The notes: generated by a model not told the origin, from the letters alone. A stretch of 64,000 nucleotides of DNA from Thiomicrorhabdus immobilis (GCF_021654855.1 NZ_AP024202.1:1984001-2048000); one strand, 5' to 3'; positions 28,581-40,132 are shown, counted from the first letter of the stretch. Numbers and translations are program-made.

Positions 28581-28844
28581 TTAAGCCATCGCTTTGATGC
28601 GTGCGTTGATACGGCTCTTAGAACGTGCAGCTTTGTTCTTAGCGATAATACCTTTACGCGCCATACCATCTAATTTTGACTGAGCTGAACGGAAAGCAAC
28701 GTTTGCCGCTTCTTTATCACCCGCAGCGATTGCCGCTAAAACTTTTTTAACTGCAGTACGCATGTCAGAACGTTGTGCAACGTTTTTAATACGATTTCTT
28801 TCTGCTTGACGTGCGCGCTTAGCTGCCTGTGCTGAATTTGCCAT
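28581..28844 (-). CDS. rpsT: 30S ribosomal protein S20
   Basis: An 87-aa very basic protein ([18 protein letters not shown]...) that binds 16S rRNA early in assembly. The Ala/Lys/Arg-rich helical sequence, the N-terminal motif KRARQ and the length (E. coli 87 aa) are diagnostic. A GGGAGAAAT site precedes the ATG. A promoter with a ~115-nt leader is proposed at 28967-28995; S20 is known to control its own translation in E. coli. Confidence 0.97.
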   Translation of the reverse strand: MANSAQAAKRARQAERNRIKNVAQRSDMRTAVKKVLAAIAAGDKEAANVAFRSAQSKLDGMARKGIIAKNKAARSKSRINARIKAMA

Positions 28845-28966
28845 TTTTATTTCTCCCGAAATATTATTTTTACGTGCTAACGATCCGTAGACCTATCATT
28901 AACATTTAACACAACATTGCCCTATGCGTACACAGAAACAATGACTACGATGTATAAGAAGGCGAG

Positions 28967-28995
28967 ATTATCCACATTTATCAACTTTTGGTCAA
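28967..28995 (-). promoter_or_regulatory. Candidate sigma-70 promoter of rpsT
   Basis: On the minus strand TTGACC (complement of 28990-28995), a 17-bp spacer and GATAAT (complement of 28967-28972). Both hexamers match 5/6. It implies a leader of about 115 nt before rpsT. Confidence 0.6.
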
Positions 28996-29030
28996 GTAAT
29001 TGAGCAAATTTATTTGAAAAATAATAACTT

Positions 29031-29042
29031 ACCAGGCCTGGT
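29031..29042. repeat. ACCAGGCCTGGT palindrome, copy 7 (left edge of long repeat)
   Basis: Exact copy followed by TGTTTTAGATTTTGC, parallel to the copies at 17968 and 18754. Confidence 0.9.
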
Positions 29043-29360
29043 TGTTTTAGATTTTGCTTTCAGATTTGATTAGTCTTATCTGTTGCGAAGCCTATGCGGA
29101 TAATTATAGAGCTCCAACATTGGCTTTTAGGCTTCCCGTTACTATTTTGCTTGTCCAAAATAGTAACCACAAAAAGACACCCCGCTCTCTCAAGAGGCAA
29201 GTTCTAAGCTCATTCACTGAAAACGCTGAACTCGCTTCGCAAGCTACGCTCAAACAGCAGCGTTTTTTAATCGTTCATTTCGCTAAGAACTTTGCACTCT
29301 TTCGTTCAATGGGGTTTTGGGCGTTAGTGGCCAGCTTTACAGAACACAATACGCAAAACG
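29031..29360. repeat. Long dispersed repeat, copy C
   Basis: Same order as copy B: palindrome, TGTTGCGAAGCC, GGCTTCCC, a 12-bp hairpin (GTTACTATTTTG 29138-29149 with CAAAATAGTAAC 29156-29167, loop CTTGTC), then ACACCCCGCTC, GGCAAGTTCTAAG, CTCGCTTCGC, TTAATCGTTCA, AAGAACTTTGCAC. The stem sequence differs from copies B and D while pairing is kept. Confidence 0.75.
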
Positions 29361-29496
29361 ATAACCCTTTTCTCAGGACTAGAATATCAACCAATAAAAA
29401 TAAGCGTTTCACTTAAGAAAAGACACGCCATTGAGACCCGAAAAATGGGTACACTAGCGCCAAACTTAATGCAGAGATTAAGTAAATATGCCGCTT

Positions 29497-29967
29497 TTAC
29501 TCTCTGTGATATGGATGGTTTTGGATAACCGAATAAGCTCTATAAATCTGCTCTGCAACTAAAATTCTGACCATCGGATGAGGCATGGTGAGTTTTGATA
29601 ACCCCCACTTCCAACTCGCCTGCTGGATTAAACTTTGCTCCAACCCGTCGGGGCCACCTACCACCAGGGCAACATCTTGACCACTTGCCAACCACTCTTC
29701 TAACTTATCCGCCAAGCCTTTAGTCGTCACCTGTTGACCGTGTTCATCCAAGACAATCAACTGTGCGCCTTTTGGAATCGCCGCTAGAATCTTTTTGGCC
29801 TCTTCCGCTTTATATTTATCGGCAGAACCTGTTTTGCCTCGAGTTGCCATAGGCAACTCGATTAATTTAATGGCGCAAGATTTCGGCAGGCGTTTTGCGT
29901 ATTCCGCATAACCGTCTTGCACCCATTTTGGCATCTTTTGTCCAACGGTAATAAAGTGAATGACCAT
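29497..29967 (-). CDS. rlmH: 23S rRNA pseudouridine-1915 N3-methyltransferase
   Basis: A SPOUT-class methyltransferase acting on 70S ribosomes. 156 aa (E. coli 155), with GQKMPKW.. and Y.KRLP at the N-terminus, LIVLDEHGQQ, the SAM-knot segment VVGGPDGL, and the C-terminal LTMPHPMVRILVAEQIYRA with HPY at the end. It is the last gene of the leuS operon and begins 8 bp after rsfS, the standard pairing. Confidence 0.97.
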   Translation of the reverse strand: MVIHFITVGQKMPKWVQDGYAEYAKRLPKSCAIKLIELPMATRGKTGSADKYKAEEAKKILAAIPKGAQLIVLDEHGQQVTTKGLADKLEEWLASGQDVALVVGGPDGLEQSLIQQASWKWGLSKLTMPHPMVRILVAEQIYRAYSVIQNHPYHRE

Positions 29968-29975
29968 GGTTTAAA

Positions 29976-30350
29976 TCAGTCTGCCACTTGCTCTTGAGTA
30001 GCTTGCTCAGCGGCGTTTTGGTTTTTAATATCCCAAAGCTTATCCAATGCGTAATGTGCACGCGCACCTTCTGTCATGACATGCACGATGGCGTTGCCCA
30101 AATCAACCAACACCCAATCAGGTTGTGGCCCGGCTTCCACACCTAGAGGTGGTTCGCCAGCATCTTTAAACGCCTGTTCTACGTGAGAACCCAATGCTTT
30201 AACGTGAGTGGTAGAAGTACCGGTAGCCACCACCATTAAATCTGCGAAAGAACTAATGCCTTTCACGTCCATCACTTGAATGTCACGTGCTTTTGAATCG
30301 TCTAATGTTTTTACAATTAGGTCTTCAATCTGTTTAATATCCATACTCAT
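29976..30350 (-). CDS. rsfS: Ribosomal silencing factor RsfS
   Basis: Binds L14 on the 50S subunit and blocks subunit joining under starvation. The 124-aa protein shows the family motifs DDSKARDIQVMDV, SFADLMVVATGTSTTHVKAL and DWVLVDLGNAIVHVM, with an acidic C-terminal tail that is longer than in E. coli (105 aa). It sits between nadD and rlmH. The ATG at 30350 or 30344 could be used. Confidence 0.95.
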   Translation of the reverse strand: MSMDIKQIEDLIVKTLDDSKARDIQVMDVKGISSFADLMVVATGTSTTHVKALGSHVEQAFKDAGEPPLGVEAGPQPDWVLVDLGNAIVHVMTEGARAHYALDKLWDIKNQNAAEQATQEQVAD

Positions 30351-30383
30351 TGAAAATTTTTGCTCCTTAATCGCCAGCGATTT

Positions 30384-31025
30384 TTATGCGTTTGTAGACT
30401 CAATCGGCTGATAAAGTCCATGTTTGTTAATATATTCCATCACACAAGGTGGCAGCAAATACTCGGCTGACAACCCTGCTTGCAGATACTTCCTGACCAA
30501 AGTAGAACTGATATCCAACTGGGTCACATCCATATCTCTAATTTGTCCCTGAGTTTGTGTATATTCAGACACACAATGCTGTTTGTATATTTCGCCCGAC
30601 TTACCCGTTTGAGGTACGGGTTCACCAGGACGGTGCATCACCAAAATATTGGCTAGCTCCAAAATTTTTGACCAATGATGCCAACTATCAAACTTGGCAA
30701 ATGCATCGGTTCCCATCATCAACACCAACCCCGTATCAGGGAATTGCTGCTTCAGTATCGACAAGGTGTCCACCATATAAGATGGCCCGCCTTTATCCAT
30801 TTCAATGGTATCCAAAACAAATTTAGGCTGGTTTTTGATGGCCAGGCGAATCATTTCGCTACGCTGTTGAGCGGACACATTTGGGGCATTTTTATGCACG
30901 GGTCGATAACAAGGAATAAAACGCACTTGTTGCAGACCCAAGCTTTGCATGACCTCTAAAGCGGGGCGGAGGTGACCATAATGAACCGGGTCAAAGGTAC
31001 CGCCATTTATGCCGATCAACTCCAC
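30384..31025 (-). CDS. nadD: Nicotinate-nucleotide adenylyltransferase
   Basis: Transfers AMP to nicotinate mononucleotide in NAD synthesis. 213 aa, with NGGTFDPVHYGHLRPA (HxGH nucleotidyltransferase motif), FIPCYRPVHK, MGTDAFAKFDSWHHW and the C-terminal ISSTLVRKYL. It starts with GTG at 31025. The order proA-nadD-rsfS-rlmH and the 30-bp spacing to proA point to one transcript. Confidence 0.95.
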   Translation of the reverse strand: MELIGINGGTFDPVHYGHLRPALEVMQSLGLQQVRFIPCYRPVHKNAPNVSAQQRSEMIRLAIKNQPKFVLDTIEMDKGGPSYMVDTLSILKQQFPDTGLVLMMGTDAFAKFDSWHHWSKILELANILVMHRPGEPVPQTGKSGEIYKQHCVSEYTQTQGQIRDMDVTQLDISSTLVRKYLQAGLSAEYLLPPCVMEYINKHGLYQPIESTNA

Positions 31026-31055
31026 TTCAAAAGGCCTTGCAAACCGCTGATTTCT

Positions 31056-32309
31056 TTATTCACGAATCGAACCATCACCCAATACAATGTATTTCTGTGA
31101 GGTCAAGCCTTCTAAACCAACCGGGCCACGCGCATGGAACTTATCGGTACTGATACCGATTTCCGCACCCAATCCATACTCAAAGCCATCGGCAAAACGG
31201 GTTGACGCATTCACCATGACCGAACTGGAATCCACCTCGGCTAAAAATCGACGGGTCGTACTGAGGTTTTCGGTAATAATCGATTCAGTATGTCCTGAGC
31301 TGAACTCGGCGATATGATCCATCGCCTCATTCACATCGGCGACCACTTTAATGGAGAGAATCGGTGCAAGGTACTCGGTTGCCCAATCCGTCTCAGTGGC
31401 AACATTCGCACTGATAATGGCACGGGTTTTTTCACAACCACGCAACTCAACATCTTTTTCAGCGTACATATCCGCCAAAATCGGTAACACAGCCTGCGCT
31501 TGAGATTCAGCGACCAATAACGTCTCCATCGCATTACACACACCATAACGGTGAGTTTTCGCATTAAAGGCCACTTTAATCGCTTTGTCTTGGTCGGCAT
31601 CATCATCGATATACACATGACAAATACCGTCTAAATGCTTGATCACTGGCACTCTTGCACCTTCACTGATGCGTTCAATCAACCCTTTACCGCCACGGGG
31701 AATAATGACATCGACATATTGTGGCATAGCAATTAATTCACCTACCGCTGCACGGTCAGTGGTTTCTACCACTTGTACCGAAGTCGCTGGCAAGCCTGCC
31801 GCTTTCAATCCTGTTTGAATGCATGCCGCCAAAGCTTGGTTAGAATATGCCGCCTCAGAACCACCGCGTAAAATCGCTGCATTACCCGACTTTAAACATA
31901 GAGCCGCCGCATCAATCGTCACGTTAGGACGAGATTCATAAATAATCCCGACCACACCCAAAGGCACACGCATTTTACCGATTTGAATGCCGGATGGACG
32001 GTAGCTCATATCACTGATTTCACCGATTGGGTCTTGTAACGAAGCGATTTGACGCAAGCCTTCTGCCATACTGGCAATACCCGAATCGGTAATCGCTAGA
32101 CGATCCAACATCGCAGCATCCAAACCATTGGCTTTACCGTTCGCCAAGTCTTTAGCATTTTCGGATTTTAACTGCTCGGCAGAATTTTCAATAGCCGTAG
32201 CCATCGCTAGCAAAGCGGCGTTTTTCTCTTGAGTTGTGGCACGCACTAAAGCACGAGAAGCTTTACGAGCTTGCTCACCTAATGTTGTCATATACGCTTT
32301 TACATTCAT
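31056..32309 (-). CDS. proA: Gamma-glutamyl phosphate reductase
   Basis: NADPH-dependent reduction of glutamyl-5-phosphate to the semialdehyde in proline synthesis. 417 aa (E. coli 417). It shows an aldehyde-dehydrogenase fold with [32 protein letters not shown] and the catalytic Cys in [10 protein letters not shown]; the C-terminus has [19 protein letters not shown] and [11 protein letters not shown]. It starts at ATG 32309. It stands between holA and nadD, unlike E. coli where proA is with proB; no proB is in the window. Confidence 0.97.
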   Translation of the reverse strand: MNVKAYMTTLGEQARKASRALVRATTQEKNAALLAMATAIENSAEQLKSENAKDLANGKANGLDAAMLDRLAITDSGIASMAEGLRQIASLQDPIGEISDMSYRPSGIQIGKMRVPLGVVGIIYESRPNVTIDAAALCLKSGNAAILRGGSEAAYSNQALAACIQTGLKAAGLPATSVQVVETTDRAAVGELIAMPQYVDVIIPRGGKGLIERISEGARVPVIKHLDGICHVYIDDDADQDKAIKVAFNAKTHRYGVCNAMETLLVAESQAQAVLPILADMYAEKDVELRGCEKTRAIISANVATETDWATEYLAPILSIKVVADVNEAMDHIAEFSSGHTESIITENLSTTRRFLAEVDSSSVMVNASTRFADGFEYGLGAEIGISTDKFHARGPVGLEGLTSQKYIVLGDGSIRE

Positions 32310-32365
32310 CAACCAATTCTCTTATTCATCAATTTTAATCTTAAATACGGTGTTTTTATCAACTG

Positions 32366-32377
32366 ACCAGGCCTGGC
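32366..32377. repeat. One-mismatch copy of the palindrome (ACCAGGCCTGGC)
   Basis: Intergenic, 7 bp after the holA stop codon, between holA and proA. It differs from the exact 12-mer only at the last base. Confidence 0.7.
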
Positions 32378-32383
32378 AAGATT

Positions 32384-33412
32384 TTAACGCGCTATTTTTG
32401 CGACTAAATCCGCTAAACCAAACCACACCTCACGTTCATTCAACGTCGGCTTAATGCCTTTTATCATCATATCAATCTGCAAAGCTTGCTTAAGTAATGC
32501 TTGCCATTGTTGCAACCCTTGGCGTTGCATTGCACTGCTGTATTCACCCTGACGCGACTGCCAAATGCGGCATTTCTGAAACGCCTGATTCAACGAAATT
32601 TGCTGGGTAAGCTGCGAAAGCTCAATCAACTGTCTTAACTCTTTAGACAACAGCCAGAGTATCACGGGTGCTTCAATACCTTCTTGTTGTAAACGCGCCA
32701 ACATTTGCACACTGTAAGCGGTATTGCCATTCAACATCGCGGTAGCTAAAGCAAACAGTTGATAATGTGCTTGGTCAACCACATGCTCCAAAATATCCTG
32801 TGCGGTTATCACTGAACCGGCAGGTAAACTCAAAGAGAGTTTGGTGATTTCTTGGTCAGCGGCCAGTAAATTACCTTCCACTCGGTCAGCCAATAAATTC
32901 GCCGCTTCAGGCTCCAAACTCAACCCCTGTTTTTGTGCTTGAGTTTGGCACCACCCCGGCAATGCATTGGTAGGAACCGGTTTGGCTTGAACCACCAGGC
33001 CTGCCGACTCGATTGCGGTAACCCACTTGGCCTTAACCTGACGGCTATCCAAACGTTCACACAACACCACCAAGACAATTTCCGGTGGCAAAGCTTGCAC
33101 ATAAGCGCACCAATCTTGAAAAAACTTACCGCCATCTCGCCCAGGAGAGCCTTTGGGCATATTAATCAAAATCATCCGTGATTCGGAAAACAGAGAACCC
33201 GCTTGGGTATCCATCTGCAAGCTTTGCCAATCGAAATTGGCATCGACATCGTAGCTTTCACTGGTCATGTAACCTAATGAAAACAGCTGTTTCTTTAAGC
33301 CATCCAAACTATCACGTAAAAACAGCGGTTCTTCGCCATACAGTAAATAGATGGGCTTTACCGCCAAGCTACCGCTATTGACCTGGTTTAGGAACGCACT
33401 GGCTAAAATCAC
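32384..33412 (-). CDS. holA: DNA polymerase III delta subunit
   Basis: The clamp-loader subunit that opens the beta clamp. 342 aa (E. coli 343). Motifs: an N-terminal AAA-like part with IYLLYGEEPLFLRDSL, a middle region with LVVLCERLDSRQ, KAKWV, RVEGNLLAADQEI.KL, and a C-terminal helical collar. The start is GTG 33412. It is 3 bp downstream of lptE, as in enterobacteria. The ACCAGGCCTGCC near-copy at 32994-33005 encodes AGLV. Confidence 0.94.
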   Translation of the reverse strand: MILASAFLNQVNSGSLAVKPIYLLYGEEPLFLRDSLDGLKKQLFSLGYMTSESYDVDANFDWQSLQMDTQAGSLFSESRMILINMPKGSPGRDGGKFFQDWCAYVQALPPEIVLVVLCERLDSRQVKAKWVTAIESAGLVVQAKPVPTNALPGWCQTQAQKQGLSLEPEAANLLADRVEGNLLAADQEITKLSLSLPAGSVITAQDILEHVVDQAHYQLFALATAMLNGNTAYSVQMLARLQQEGIEAPVILWLLSKELRQLIELSQLTQQISLNQAFQKCRIWQSRQGEYSSAMQRQGLQQWQALLKQALQIDMMIKGIKPTLNEREVWFGLADLVAKIAR

Positions 33413-33415
33413 TGT

Positions 33416-33958
33416 TTACTCTTTTGCCTTACTTGTCACTTTATCCGCGTTTCGCAAAGCGCGCGCGACTCGATCTAAAATCTGACGCGCCAACTCTTCA
33501 CTCATCGATTTTTGGATTGTCCGTAATTCGTTATCCGATGCTAAAGCTACCGCGGTATTAATCTGTCTATCACGGTAAACCTCACTTGAACCTGAAATGA
33601 TTTTTTCACCACTTGTCAGATTGATGACTTGAAAAGATTGTGTCATTTTCAACAACTGCGAAGTTGCATCACCCAGTCTAGTCGATGTCCTGGAGGCTTG
33701 ATACTGTGTTGGCATCAGCAGAATTTGCACCTCGGCGGTTTGATTATCCAACACCTCAACCTGAACGGAGTTCAACTGACGTTTCAAAGCCAAGACCAGC
33801 TCTTCTCGCACATTGGAATCGGCTTGAATCTGTGCCGATTTAAATGGCAAAGCCCCTGTCGAACCCAAACCTCTTAAATGAAATCCGCAGCCTGACAGCT
33901 GTAGTAGCATTACCGCTAAAAGAGCATAAATACTGAAACGTTGAACAAATATCAACAT
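33416..33958 (-). CDS. lptE: LPS-assembly lipoprotein LptE
   Basis: An outer-membrane lipoprotein that plugs the LptD barrel for lipopolysaccharide export. About 180 aa with a lipoprotein signal peptide; the lipobox LSGC places the acylated Cys near residue 24, directly followed by GFHLRG, which is typical of LptE. The conserved RD..AL..N..E segment is near the end. ATG 33958 is the likely start (a TTG three bases earlier is also in frame). It is sandwiched between leuS (4 bp) and holA (3 bp), the order known in E. coli. Confidence 0.93.
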   Translation of the reverse strand: MLIFVQRFSIYALLAVMLLQLSGCGFHLRGLGSTGALPFKSAQIQADSNVREELVLALKRQLNSVQVEVLDNQTAEVQILLMPTQYQASRTSTRLGDATSQLLKMTQSFQVINLTSGEKIISGSSEVYRDRQINTAVALASDNELRTIQKSMSEELARQILDRVARALRNADKVTSKAKE

Positions 33959-33962
33959 CAAG

Positions 33963-36437
<2,475 letters not shown>

Positions 36438-36538
36438 CTACTTCTTAAACGGTTATGGCAAGTCAAAATTGGAACTTGCTTATTAAATTAAATAAGTTCA
36501 ATATTATAGTGTATACAACCTCTAAACAGGAGAAAATA

Positions 36539-36928
36539 ATGAGCGACAATAAAATGCTGAAAGCGTACCGTACCCTTTTGAATCATGCGAAAGAATTTGT
36601 GATTAAAGCGGAGAATAAAAGTTGGGAAGCTTTAGGTGAAAGCATTCAAAAAGCCGAACAAGCCGACCATGCTTTGGCGGAATTAAGTGCGCAAGAATTC
36701 AAACAGGTGCAAGATGATTTACATGCCGATTTACAACAGACCGCTGAGTATTTAGCCGAAGTCGAGCAAGGTGTTGAAGAGTTTATTGAGATGGACTTAC
36801 CCGTTTTAGAGCAATACCTAGCGGATAAAGCATTAAGTTTAGCCGACCCAACGAATATCACTTTACTACGTTACCGCTTGGCCGCCGCAATGGATGAAAA
36901 TCACCCGGTATTTTCAAAACCGCATTAG
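36539..36928 (+). CDS. YbeL-like protein lacking the zinc ribbon
   Basis: 129 aa, acidic, helical. AGGAGA at 36528-36533 fixes the start at ATG 36539 rather than upstream codons. The pattern (AYRTLLNHA near the N-terminus, LAELSAQEFKQVQDDLHADL in the middle, a final ALSLADPTNITLLRYRL helix) resembles the N-terminal part of the DUF1451 family (E. coli YbeL), and its position divergent from leuS is exactly that of ybeL. The C-terminal Cys-x2-Cys ribbon of YbeL is absent: there is no cysteine. Alternatively it is an unrelated helical protein in the same slot. Confidence 0.6.
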   Translation: MSDNKMLKAYRTLLNHAKEFVIKAENKSWEALGESIQKAEQADHALAELSAQEFKQVQDDLHADLQQTAEYLAEVEQGVEEFIEMDLPVLEQYLADKALSLADPTNITLLRYRLAAAMDENHPVFSKPH

Positions 36929-36986
36929 ACTCTTCCATACTAAGTTTTGAACTTTGAAGCCACAAAGACGCTGAGTTATTTAAGTC

Positions 36987-36998
36987 ACCAGGCCTGGT
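36987..36998. repeat. ACCAGGCCTGGT palindrome, copy 8
   Basis: Exact copy between the convergent ybeL-like gene and lnt. It sits inside a degenerate inverted repeat: GCCACAAAGACGC (from 36959) on the left and TCTTTGTGTCTTC (from 37049) on the right, which resemble a diverged CACGAAG-type element. Confidence 0.88.
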
Positions 36999-37095
36999 AA
37001 CTTTAGGCTTAGCCTCTTAAAAAATTTAAAAAGCCCTTTCACCTAAAATCTTTGTGTCTTCACAAGGTTGCGACTTACAGCGCTAAACAAAATAA

Positions 37096-38625
37096 TCAGT
37101 TAAATCTGCCACGCTGTAAATAGCGTTTTGCCAATAGAAAACCGAAATAGGTAAACAACAAAAACAGAACCGGCATGGTTTTCCATTCAGCGTAAAAAGT
37201 CAACCCATCATAAGGTTGGACTTTACCGCGTAACACCCCTGTTTCATAAGCGGGTATCTGCTGCCTGATATTGCCTTTGATATCGACAATCGCGGTATAG
37301 CCGGTATTGGTACTTCTGGCAATTTCACGACCTAATTCCAAGGCTCGCATCCGTACTTCTTGTAACTGCTGGGCGGGCTCAAACGTATTGGCAAACCAAG
37401 CATCATTACTTACGGTAATCAAATACTTAGCCTCAGGCAATTGATTGGCCAATTCATCACCAAATGCCATCTCATAACAGATGCTTAAGCCCGCTGGCTG
37501 GCCACCCAACATCAATGGCTTTTGGTCTTTTTCGCCATGTGTAAAGGTCGCGAATGGAATGTCAAACAGTCCGCTGACAAACTCAAACGCACTGGTAAAA
37601 GGAAAATACTCACTAAACGGCACTAAATGGTGCTTGTAATAACGCTCTTCCGGACGATGAACATTGATTAAGGCGTTGTAATAATTATCTGAATCTTTAC
37701 CCCCCGCAATCACACCCACCAAAATATCGGTTTTCAATAACTTCGCGTCTTTAATAAAACTTTTTAAAGCCCCCTGTTCCACCACGTCATAATACGCGGG
37801 CACCGCGGTTTCTGGCCAAACCACCACATCGGCGTCCATATTCAACTTGGTCAAACCTATATAAGTTTTTAAAGTAGGATAAAACTCATTCGGCAACCAC
37901 TTTTTCTCCTGGGCGATATTGCCCTGAATCAATGCAACCTCAAGCGGTTTGCCAAGAGGTTTAACCCATTGCACATTCTGCAATAGGCCACCAACCGACC
38001 AAATCAAACACAAGGAAACGCTTGCCGTTACCCAACTTTTTTGTTTAAACAACCATAACAGCAGGCCTGCTGAAATCGCTAACGCCCAAGAAACTCCCCA
38101 GACACCTAAAACAGGGGCATAACCATCCAACCAGGTTCCTAAGTGGGTAGTGCCACTCAATAAAAATGGAAAACCGCCAAAGATGGTTGAGCGAACCAGT
38201 TCAATTAAAACCCATACTGCTGGAAACAATAAGATCAAGACCAGGCCTGGTCGGTTTGGATTTTTAAAATACTGGGCAATCCAACCACCAAGAGCAACCG
38301 ATAAAGCCAGAAAAAGCACAAAACAGAAGGTCAGAACAACCGCTACCGGAAGCATGACTCCCGAATAGAAATACATGCTTGAAAAAAGCCAACTCACCCC
38401 TAAGCCAAATTGACCTAAACCGAACCATAAACCGATCTTAGCGGCTTCAAACCGTGTTTCTGCGTCAAGCCAAAGTAGAAACAAGCCCGCAACAGAAGCC
38501 AGCATAATAGGTGAAAGATCAAACGGAGCAAAAGCAAAGACACTGATCACACCTAGAAGCAAAGCGAATAGGTGTGATTTTTGAGGGACAAAAACGTTTT
38601 TCAAGAATAGGGCGACTGACTTCAA
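37096..38625 (-). CDS. lnt: Apolipoprotein N-acyltransferase
   Basis: Adds the third acyl chain to lipoproteins in the inner membrane. 509 aa (E. coli 512): six N-terminal membrane helices, then a periplasmic nitrilase-like domain with VVWPETAVPAY (catalytic Glu), a Lys-containing region before YYNALINV, and SICYEMAFGDELA with the nucleophilic Cys. A final membrane helix precedes the basic C-terminus. The start is TTG 38625 with AAGGAAA upstream. It is the last gene of the phoH-ybeY-corC-lnt set. The palindrome at 38240-38251 encodes PGLV. Confidence 0.96.
   Translation of the reverse strand: MKSVALFLKNVFVPQKSHLFALLLGVISVFAFAPFDLSPIMLASVAGLFLLWLDAETRFEAAKIGLWFGLGQFGLGVSWLFSSMYFYSGVMLPVAVVLTFCFVLFLALSVALGGWIAQYFKNPNRPGLVLILLFPAVWVLIELVRSTIFGGFPFLLSGTTHLGTWLDGYAPVLGVWGVSWALAISAGLLLWLFKQKSWVTASVSLCLIWSVGGLLQNVQWVKPLGKPLEVALIQGNIAQEKKWLPNEFYPTLKTYIGLTKLNMDADVVVWPETAVPAYYDVVEQGALKSFIKDAKLLKTDILVGVIAGGKDSDNYYNALINVHRPEERYYKHHLVPFSEYFPFTSAFEFVSGLFDIPFATFTHGEKDQKPLMLGGQPAGLSICYEMAFGDELANQLPEAKYLITVSNDAWFANTFEPAQQLQEVRMRALELGREIARSTNTGYTAIVDIKGNIRQQIPAYETGVLRGKVQPYDGLTFYAEWKTMPVLFLLFTYFGFLLAKRYLQRGRFN
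38240..38251. repeat. ACCAGGCCTGGT palindrome, copy 9 (in lnt)
   Basis: Exact copy inside lnt, read as RPGLV in a loop and start of a membrane helix. A related palindrome AGCAGGCCTGCT is at 38060-38071 in the same gene. Confidence 0.9.
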
Positions 38626-38711
38626 AACAGTTTCCTTTGATTCAAAATAGAGGATTTAGGTTTGCCATAATCTTTACAAGAGTCAGATTGTAAAAAATCA
38701 TTAAAAACCCG

Positions 38712-39602
38712 TTAACTGTTTTGAGTTTGTTGTTCAAGCATTTCCTGAGATTGCTCTTCAGTAATCTCAATCATCGATTCTTCAATCGGCTTAACTTCAA
38801 AAACTTCTGCACGACGTTCAGTTGCTTTCAAAACTCGAACACATAAACCATGAGTTTCTAAAACTTCACCTACAACAGGCACATGCCCCAGTTCAGAGCC
38901 AATGAACCCACCAATGGTTTCGGTATTTTCAGTCTCTATTTCTACATTAAAGAAACTATTGAACTCTTCCAAGGTGGTTAACGCTTGTACAGAAAAAGCA
39001 CCAGCCGCACGCTTTTGAATATTGGCATCTTCGTCAATATCATGTTCATCTTCAATGTCGCCAACAATCTGTTCCAAAACATCTTCGATGGTGACCAGGC
39101 CTGCTAATTCCGCATACTCATCCACTACCAACGCCAAATGGTTACGGCTTGCTTTAAATTCTCGTAGCAAAACATTTAAACGTTTACTTTCAGGGATAAA
39201 GATTGGATCACGGTAAATTTTTTGCAAATCTTCTTTGCTATTTAATTCACCCTTAACCACCGCACGTAACACGTCTTTGGCTAATAAAATACCCACGATC
39301 TCTTTATCTTGCATAACTGGGTAACGAGAGTGCGAGCTCTCCAACATGGTCTCTAAAATGGATTCTAAAGGTTCGGTAGCATCAATAATCTCAATCTGTA
39401 AACGCGGAATCATAATGTCGCGCACCCGGGATTCAGACACATCCAAAACCCCTTCAATCATCAATAATGCATCGGCATCAATCACACCTTGCGATTGCGC
39501 TTCTTTTAAAACGGTTACTAGTTCTTCTCGACTCTCCGGTTCATCTGAAAATAAACTTCCAAGACGCTCTAACCACGAAGAGCCGCTACTACTGTCACTC
39601 AT
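38712..39602 (-). CDS. corC: CorC/HlyC-family CBS-domain transporter-associated protein
   Basis: 296 aa: an N-terminal segment, two CBS domains (VRDIMIPRLQIEII ... and KDLQKIYRDPIFIPESK..., with the signature FKASRNHLALVVDEYAELAGLVTIEDV given here in parts FKASRNHLAL and VVDEYAELAGLVTIED), then a CorC_HlyC domain (residues ~200-285). E. coli YbeX/CorC has been linked to cobalt/magnesium efflux and more recently to ribosome maturation. The membrane DUF21 domain is absent, as in CorC. It lies between ybeY and lnt. The near-palindrome at 39094-39105 encodes AGLV. Confidence 0.93.
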   Translation of the reverse strand: MSDSSSGSSWLERLGSLFSDEPESREELVTVLKEAQSQGVIDADALLMIEGVLDVSESRVRDIMIPRLQIEIIDATEPLESILETMLESSHSRYPVMQDKEIVGILLAKDVLRAVVKGELNSKEDLQKIYRDPIFIPESKRLNVLLREFKASRNHLALVVDEYAELAGLVTIEDVLEQIVGDIEDEHDIDEDANIQKRAAGAFSVQALTTLEEFNSFFNVEIETENTETIGGFIGSELGHVPVVGEVLETHGLCVRVLKATERRAEVFEVKPIEESMIEITEEQSQEMLEQQTQNS

Positions 39603-39655
39603 TTGTTTCTCTTACCTTTTCACTATAAATTCTGTTGTTTGAATGTTTCAAACAT

Positions 39656-40132
39656 TCAATCTTGTTCTAAATAAGGATTTTCATACCCTAGATTTTTCAT
39701 AATCTCGATTTCAATGCCTTCCATCTCTTCGGCATCGTACTCATCTATATGGTCATAGCCTTGTAAATGCAAGGTACCATGGACAATCATGTGTGCCCAA
39801 TGTGCTTCTAATGGTTTATTTTGCGCCTCGGCTTCCTCAGCGACCACCTCTGCACAAATCACCAAATCACCCAAATAAGGCAACTCTTCACCGATATCTA
39901 CCAGGCCTGGTGGTTGTTCAAATTCAAACGACAAGACATTGGTGGGCTTATCCTTACCACGATAATCCGAGTTTAATTGCTGGCTTTCTTCCTTATCAAC
40001 AATACGGATCGTCATTTCAACCGGTTCAAAACTACGAGGTTCCAACACACTGGCATGCACCCATTTTTGGCACTGCTCCAAGGTAGGAATAGCTTGCTCA
40101 TCTATACCCCATTGCAAATCTATATCAATCAT
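39656..40132 (-). CDS. ybeY: Endoribonuclease YbeY
   Basis: A zinc-dependent RNase acting in 16S rRNA 3'-end maturation and 70S quality control. 158 aa (E. coli 155) with the metal site [11 protein letters not shown] and the upstream [16 protein letters not shown] and GDLVIC segments. The start is ATG 40132 with AAGGTG upstream; the frame extends to 40171 without homology. Between phoH and corC. The palindrome at 39900-39911 encodes PGLV in PPGLVDIG. Confidence 0.96.
   Translation of the reverse strand: MIDIDLQWGIDEQAIPTLEQCQKWVHASVLEPRSFEPVEMTIRIVDKEESQQLNSDYRGKDKPTNVLSFEFEQPPGLVDIGEELPYLGDLVICAEVVAEEAEAQNKPLEAHWAHMIVHGTLHLQGYDHIDEYDAEEMEGIEIEIMKNLGYENPYLEQD
39900..39911. repeat. ACCAGGCCTGGT palindrome, copy 10 (in ybeY)
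   Basis: Exact copy inside ybeY, read PGLV on the minus strand, in the loop between the NVLSF strand and GDLVIC. Confidence 0.9.

Larger units (their letters stand above)
28996..29496. other. Gene-free interval with long-repeat copy C
   Basis: There is no credible gene between the rpsT promoter and the end of rlmH. 29031-29360 is a copy of the long dispersed repeat; the rest (29361-29496) is AT-rich with no clear terminator for rlmH. Confidence 0.7.

Noticed and set aside
29054-29416. 120-codon reading frame on the plus strand
   Set aside because: It is inside copy C of the same repeat, with a perfect hairpin in the middle and no homology; the parallel frame in copy B is not maintained.
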